From Candidatus Laterigemmans baculatus (GTDB lineage: Bacteria > Planctomycetota > Planctomycetia > Pirellulales > Pirellulaceae), in the NCBI RefSeq assembly GCF_010367455.1, contig NZ_WRPR01000034.1, positions 23,868 to 87,867 of the forward strand: DNA of 64,000 bases, written 5' to 3'. The position numbers and the translations under genes are program-made. Every line of letters starts with the position of its first letter. The first letter of the stretch is position 1. The notes under the pieces are model-generated. The model worked only from the letters and a program-made list of their open reading frames with translations, was not told where the DNA came from and ran no database searches. Of the stretch, positions 59,928-64,000 are shown in pieces.

Positions 59928-60155
59928 GATGTGCTAGGGTTGTTGTACTGTTGAGGTGTTCGAACTTCGGAATTGTACTACCAACCAGCAAGGCTGGGCC
60001 AGTCTTGCGGATGATTCCGGATTTGCGGGCAATCAGCTGCAGCGGGCGACTGGGGGCACTGCGAGGTTAAATGTCGGGCGGCGATGTAGTACCGGCAGTG
60101 GTGGCGACCCGGCCCCACAAATGTATTCGTAAAACGTCGTAGAGGTCGTCTCGTC

Positions 60156-60776
60156 TTGCGCACCAACTACGTCCTCATCGACTTTGAAAATGTCCAGCCA
60201 ACCTCCTTGGCCGAGCTGGACGCCGAACACTTTCGGGTGCTGGTCTTCGTTGGTGCCAACCAGAACAAGCTGGACTTCGAAACCGCCGCCGGTCTCCAGC
60301 GGCTTGGGCCGCGGGCTGAATACGTGAAGATCTCAGGCAATGGGTCCAATTCGCTCGATTTCCACATCGCCTTCTACATCGGGAGCCTCAGTGCGGCGAA
60401 CCCCGACGCCGTTTTTCACATTGTCTCGAAAGATAAAGGCTTCGATCCACTCATCCAGCACTTAAAGGGACGCAACGTCAGCGTTACGAGATCCGCGGGC
60501 GTTGCGAACATCCAGATGCGAAACACGGCTCGCTCAAAGACGATCGCCGAAAGGGTCGCCATTGTAGTCGACAACCTACGTCAACGTGGAACCTCGAAGC
60601 CGCGGACGGTCAAGACCCTCACGAGCACGATCAACTCGCTGTTTCAGAAGCAACTCACCGACGAGGAGTTGGCGTCCGTCGTTAGGTGCATGCAGTCCCT
60701 GGGAATTGTCGCCATCGAAGGGGCGAAAGTGACCTACGCCCTGGGATCTGCGGCAGCGTTGAAGCCCCCTCCCTGA
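60156..60776 (+). CDS. PIN-like (NYN-type) domain protein
   Basis: A 206-residue protein with a PIN/NYN nuclease-like core. It starts at a TTG (60156) with an AGAGG site ahead and reads RTNYVLIDFENVQPTSL, where the first acidic pair of the site lies, then VLVFVGANQNKLDF, YVKISGNGSNSLDFHIAFYIGSL and HIVSKDKGFDPLI with further acidic residues. The last 60 residues form a winged-helix-like tail. It probably acts on RNA or DNA. I see no obvious partner gene. Confidence 0.72.
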   Translation: MRTNYVLIDFENVQPTSLAELDAEHFRVLVFVGANQNKLDFETAAGLQRLGPRAEYVKISGNGSNSLDFHIAFYIGSLSAANPDAVFHIVSKDKGFDPLIQHLKGRNVSVTRSAGVANIQMRNTARSKTIAERVAIVVDNLRQRGTSKPRTVKTLTSTINSLFQKQLTDEELASVVRCMQSLGIVAIEGAKVTYALGSAAALKPPP

Positions 60777-60892
60777 ATTCGAGCGGTCGTCACAATTGCC
60801 GAGCGTCGTCCACCGCGTCCGCTACCATCACCAAGCCGGCGAAATCACGATTGAGCTGGAAGAGGAAATAACGCCTCGGGAAGCAACCGATC

Positions 60893-62171
60893 TCAGCTAG
60901 GCACGTTAAACGCGTAGACATGGGCATCGCCATCTCCGAGGAAGATCGTGCGGCCATCCGATGCGGCCGCAAGCCGATAGATTTCTCCCCGAACCGTCGA
61001 TTGGGGACCACCGTCGATAAGCATCTGCCGACGCTCGAGTTGAGCCACCGCTGTGATTTTCAGAGGATGGAGTGACCAGACAAGGACTTCGCACCAGACT
61101 TGCTTTCCGTCGTCTCTGCGCACGTGGCGCCAGGTCGTAAGCCGTTCGTCATCGATCCAACTAAAATCGACGCGGCCTGATCCAGTGTACGGGGCGTCCT
61201 CGTCAGTCCAGGGGCGCACTGCTTGCACTTCTCCTCGCAGGTCCTTGTATTTAAATGGTGAGATCTCGCAAACCCATCGGTTGTGCGGCGAGATGAGTGA
61301 CCCCATGAGACCGCTCGATGCGCCGACGATCGTGCGGATTTTCTTTCCCGTCTCCATTTCCCAAAGGACCCGGCCGTTCCCCGACCGGCTGATCGCCTGG
61401 TGTCCGTCGGATGTGAGCTGCAGGCCGGCGTACTTATTTCGCTGTTTCTTGATCAGTTTGCCCGCTTCGAGATCCCAGAAACAAATACTGCCCTTCCAGC
61501 TGGTGGCTGCGATCATGCCATCGGGGCTGACGACGCACGAGCTATCGTCAGCGTCCTTTGGGGGCCACGAGGAGATCAGAATCGTTCCGCGGATGGGCAG
61601 CATCGATCAGGTTCCGAATCAGCATTCCGGTGGTGGCATCGAGCAGTTGAAGGTGCTGATTTGTGCCGGCGAGTAACCATCTCTCGCCAAGAGGATGAAT
61701 CGCTCGCACGGTAGGCGGAGAAACGCCCCACAATAGCTTCGAGGCATTCTGGCGCTGCTCCGGATTTGCCAGGTCGAGCGACCATTTGAGCTCCATCGTC
61801 GGCAGAACTGCAGGCGTTTCGACAGACTTGGGAGACGCCTGTGCGGTCGGCCTCGGCGGGGCGAGCCGCGTTTGCAACTCCTTGATTTCCTTCTTGATTT
61901 CACGGATCGACGCCGGATCACGCTCGGCCAAAGCCTGCAAACGGTCGACTGCGAGTTGGAGATGCTGCTTCAGGTTTCCAGCCGGCCAGACATACGCTCT
62001 TCCCAACAGGTAGACGACGTGCGCCGCGGCTCGCACGATCTCAGGGTGTTTATCGAGATCCGCATTGAGTCCTTCAGCAATCCTGTCGGCGAATTTCGTT
62101 TCGTCGAAGACTTCACCAAACCAGTCAGCGGCCGTGTCATTATCCCAAGGTGCATCGCCCCACACTCCCAT
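60893..62171 (-). pseudogene. DUF4259 - WD40-like gene with +1 frameshift
   Basis: The 5' part starts at ATG 62171 with MGVWGDAPWDNDTAADW, the DUF4259 signature, followed by a helical linker and the start of a WD40-like propeller (WLLAGTNQHLQLLDATTGMLI). It runs out at 61548. The rest of the propeller (GSICFWDLEAGKLIK, GNGRVLWEMETGKKI) continues in a frame shifted by one, to TGA 60893. At 61560-61564 the plus strand has G5; removing one G restores the frame exactly into DLLVAPK-DADDSSCVVSPDG. So the gene is intact except for one base in a homopolymer. It could be a real mutation, phase-variable slippage or a sequencing error. Confidence 0.8.
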
Positions 62172-62254
62172 CGAAGGTCTCCTCAAGACGCCCGTTTCGA
62201 TACAGATTGAACGTGTTTGGTTGGCGGAATGCTGAGCCACTGCCCGGCGGGTAG

Positions 62255-62458
62255 TTACTGGCTTACCAAACTCGCTAGCAGATCTGTCACGCCCACCATT
62301 GCCGCGGCGCGGTTCATCTCGCACACGACATCGACGTCCATCGTCGTACGCGAGGCACCATGGAATGAGCTCGCGACACTCCCACCGACGAAGTGACGAA
62401 TTTGCAACGTGCGAAACGCTTGAACGACAGGGGTCAGAGCGTCGACGAGGTCGTCCAT
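62255..62458 (-). CDS. Truncated nucleotidyltransferase (AbiEii/DUF6036-like)
   Basis: A 67-residue frame from ATG 62458 with FVGGSVASSFHGASRTTMDVDVV. This is the first half of a minimal nucleotidyltransferase such as those in DUF6036 and AbiEii-type antitoxin/toxin partners. The catalytic GGS and the DVD acidic pair are present, but the chain stops soon after, and the rest of the fold is missing. An ATG overlap or near-overlap with the gene ahead shows it belonged to its operon. It is probably a dead fragment. Confidence 0.55.
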   Translation of the reverse strand: MDDLVDALTPVVQAFRTLQIRHFVGGSVASSFHGASRTTMDVDVVCEMNRAAAMVGVTDLLASLVSQ

Positions 62459-62463
62459 GCCGA

Positions 62464-62727
62464 TCAAGCCAGACGCTCCGCTTTCCAGCGGCGGACGTCA
62501 TCGGCCAGAGGTTTGCCGTAGGTCAGCTCAATGAATAGCAACTGCACTTCGCTTTCGTCGAGATCGGGGTGGCGGCGGCGAATCGCGTCCAATGCCATGT
62601 TTCGAACCTGGCGGGACATGGCGCACATCTGCCGGATGCGATCTTGTGGGGTCATTCTCCGCAAGCATTCCAACTGGACCGCTTGCGCTTCGGGAGAAGT
62701 GTCGGTCGTGTAAACGCCGGCTGTCAT
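62464..62727 (-). CDS. Small hypothetical, toxin-antitoxin-like operon partner
   Basis: An 87-residue protein starting MTAGVYTTDTSPEAQAVQLECLRRMTPQDRI, one base after the stop of the gene ahead, with a GGTGA in front. Rich in Arg/Leu helices; later RHPDLDESEVQLLFIELTYGKPLADDV. Proteins of this kind commonly sit before DUF6036 nucleotidyltransferases in planctomycetes. Its stop overlaps the frame of that gene. Function unproven; a partner role is inferred from layout. Confidence 0.5.
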   Translation of the reverse strand: MTAGVYTTDTSPEAQAVQLECLRRMTPQDRIRQMCAMSRQVRNMALDAIRRRHPDLDESEVQLLFIELTYGKPLADDVRRWKAERLA

Positions 62728-62728
62728 G

Positions 62729-62935
62729 TCACCGTGAGCCAGTATCGTTGTCGCGAGATTCGCTGGCGTCCAGCGTTTGAAAAAGTTCATCGGCGACTCC
62801 CGTTAGGGCGTCGTCGTTCAGCGCCGCACTCTGCAACTCCCCACTGCGGCGCAACATCGCGACCAGCAATTCGTGCTGCTCGTTCGGAGGCAACGACTCG
62901 AAAGTCGCTAGCAATTGCTCTGCGGTTTTAGACAC
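62729..62935 (-). CDS. Small hypothetical, antitoxin-like
   Basis: A 68-residue acidic protein from GTG 62935 (an open frame extends to 62974). It reads KTAEQLLATFESLPPNEQHELLVAMLRRS, then LNDDALTGVADELFQTLDASES. This is the pattern of small planctomycete and cyanobacterial antitoxin-like proteins that precede toxin genes. A GGGA lies ahead of the GTG. It leads the three-gene unit ending with the truncated nucleotidyltransferase. Confidence 0.45.
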   Translation of the reverse strand: MSKTAEQLLATFESLPPNEQHELLVAMLRRSGELQSAALNDDALTGVADELFQTLDASESRDNDTGSR

Positions 62936-63563
62936 GGTGGCGTCCCGAGAAAGGAGACAGACGCCACTGTACATTCTCCGGCAGGCGTGCGCCTCGATAA
63001 CCCGCGCCGGCGCACACCCGAGACGCGGCTGTCCGTCATTCCGGTGATTTTAGCAGGTACGCCGAGGGCTGCCTGCCGGCGGCAGGTCATAACCTAAGGT
63101 CTGGGAGTACCGGTTTTGCCGATGTTCCGCGATCGCGCGGGAGAGCGCGGCAAGCCTATAACCTGTGAGAGAGGCGAGAGTTTTTATGAGAGATCCCCCC
63201 GGGGAGGGGCGGTTTTTGGGGTTTTGGCCGGATTGGGCGCGAGAGTGGGGAGAGGTGGCTGGGGGGCGGAAAGTGCGGTTTTTCCACGAAAAAAAGCCGA
63301 TGTTTGGCGGTTGGCTAAGCATCGGCTTGTTCGGAACGCCGCTACTTTCGCGGAGCGAAAGGCGACTCTCAAGTTGCGGGGGCCAGACGCTTTTCAAGCG
63401 CGTGAGCGCAGCGGCCCAAATTGCCCGTGGAATCAGCAGCCAGCTGAGAGCTTTTCAGCAATGGAAACGCCATGACCGACGGCGAGTCAGTCCGAGGCTT
63501 CCACTTCCAAAACCAACCTCCTCGCCCCCCTCTTGCCCCAGAACCTGCATTCCCGTCTTCGGC
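62936..63563. other. Region without recognised gene
   Basis: A 628-base stretch with G-rich low-complexity sequence near 63190-63290. I see no gene here other than shadow frames. The only partial signal is the HTH-type N-terminus immediately to the right (63564-63695). Confidence 0.4.
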
Positions 63564-63695
63564 TTTGACGACCGACGTGAGTTCTACTCGTGTATCGAGC
63601 AGCTGCCGTTCTTCCTCGTCCATCTCCAGAAAATCCGCGGCATCGCCTACCTTCCAGCCCGCGGCTTCTAGCATTTTCCGTTTCTGCGTGTCCAT
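63564..63695 (-). pseudogene. XRE-type antitoxin N-terminal fragment
   Basis: Read from ATG 63695: MDTQKRKMLEAAGWKVGD, AADFLEMDEEERQLLDTRVEL. This is the N-terminal segment typical of small XRE-type antitoxins before their helix-turn-helix. After TSVVK the sequence is Gly/Arg/Trp-rich and continues as non-HTH frame to 63369, so the DNA-binding domain is missing. It is likely a truncated antitoxin. It follows the fragment at 63743 by 47 bases, as an antitoxin would follow its toxin. Confidence 0.45.
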
Positions 63696-63742
63696 CTACT
63701 CGTACCTCGGTCGCGGTTACTAGGCCACCTTACCGGTCTCCG

Positions 63743-63960
63743 TTAGATCAACTCGGCGAAGGCTCGCAGGCGGACTACCGTTTCTGGAAGATGCTGCCTG
63801 GCCAATGTTTCCAAAAACGCTTCAACGTTCAAGGATGGACTCTTCAAAGCCGCACGTTGTTTTCTCGCTGCCGAGCATACCGCTGCCGCATTCAGATCGA
63901 GCAGGTTGTAGTGCGTCAGCGGAAATGGGACTTTCGGTAAGTTACGATTGACGGGCTCGG
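63743..63960 (-). pseudogene. C-terminal gene fragment, toxin-like position
   Basis: The minus-strand frame reads PLTHYNLLDLNAAAV, SPSLNVEAFLETLARQHLPETV and RAFAELI before a TAA at 63743-63745. It looks coding, with amphipathic helices, but no start codon is found before the divergent gene's start region. I do not recognise a family. Its order before an XRE-type fragment is that of a toxin-antitoxin pair. Confidence 0.35.
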
Positions 63961-63979
63961 TTTCCCTAGGAGAGCTCGC

Positions 63980-64000
63980 ATGAGTCAGTCGAAGAAGCGT
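63980..64000 (+). CDS. 5' end of a gene truncated by the window edge
   Basis: ATG at 63980 is preceded by AGGAGAG eight bases upstream and reads MSQSKKR to the end of the window. A convincing start, but only seven codons are seen and no product can be named. Confidence 0.4.

Noticed and set aside
60745..60900. Short frame ending ITIELEEEITPREATDLS
   Set aside because: It has no start and begins inside the preceding gene. It looks coding-like but is too short to name; possibly a gene remnant.
1..64000. CRISPR arrays, rRNA and tRNA genes, intact transposases
   Set aside because: No direct-repeat/spacer array, rRNA or cloverleaf sequence, and no transposase motif was recognised by eye. A tRNA scan and an IS search would settle it.

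Overview
The window looks like chromosome from a planctomycete, most likely a relative of Rhodopirellula, Pirellula or Blastopirellula. The evidence is a DUF1559 protein with a prepilin-type leader and a C-terminal LGDGS motif, a DUF1207 protein, a TIGR04222 protein ending in a Gly/Cys tail, a giant exported protein with an N-terminal LExR motif followed by a dockerin-like region, SUMF1-type and LamG secreted proteins, and a wide scatter of short repeats. No rRNA, tRNA, CRISPR array, complete insertion sequence or replication origin was recognised.

Layout. 1-7951: a DUF1207 outer-surface protein, a conserved hypothetical, a small membrane protein, a bacterioferritin-like ferritin, a PfpI/DJ-1 protein, the translation GTPase LepA and an esterase. 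8044-8232: a 27-copy heptamer repeat. 8477-15095: a collinear run of DUF1559 protein, lipoprotein, PepSY membrane protein, iron/siderophore-type ABC transporter (binding protein, permease, ATPase) and methyltransferase. Several starts overlap stops, so this is probably one metal-uptake operon. 15212-15991: dienelactone hydrolase. 16005-29723: one uninterrupted 13.7-kb gene for a 4,572-residue protein with FG-GAP, LamG, SdrD-like, cadherin-like and RHS/YD modules.

30254-36615: an eRF1-like (baeRF) protein, glutaredoxin-type ArsC, a CDF metal exporter, an ABM monooxygenase, and a coupled radical-SAM plus UdgX-type uracil-DNA glycosylase pair. 36835-45094: an outer-membrane protein, a NapH-NapG-like polyferredoxin fusion beside a TPR/FMN-binding protein (a putative NosR/Rnf-like electron-transfer pair), a TIGR04222 protein and an exported aldo/keto reductase. 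45329-53671: secreted degradative or structural proteins (split LamG/propeller, SUMF1-like, M14-like peptidase, abhydrolase) and a thioredoxin-type ArsC.

53877-64000 is accessory in character. It has a VOC protein, an MFS exporter, an HD hydrolase, a macro-domain protein and a PIN-like protein, mixed with many broken or truncated pieces: methyltransferase and TAT-leader fragments, an antitoxin-like remnant, a DUF4259/WD40 gene with a one-base frameshift, a truncated nucleotidyltransferase operon and an HTH fragment. Decayed gene pieces, dispersed palindromic repeats and 15-bp in-frame tandem repeats recur through the window, which suggests active slippage and rearrangement.
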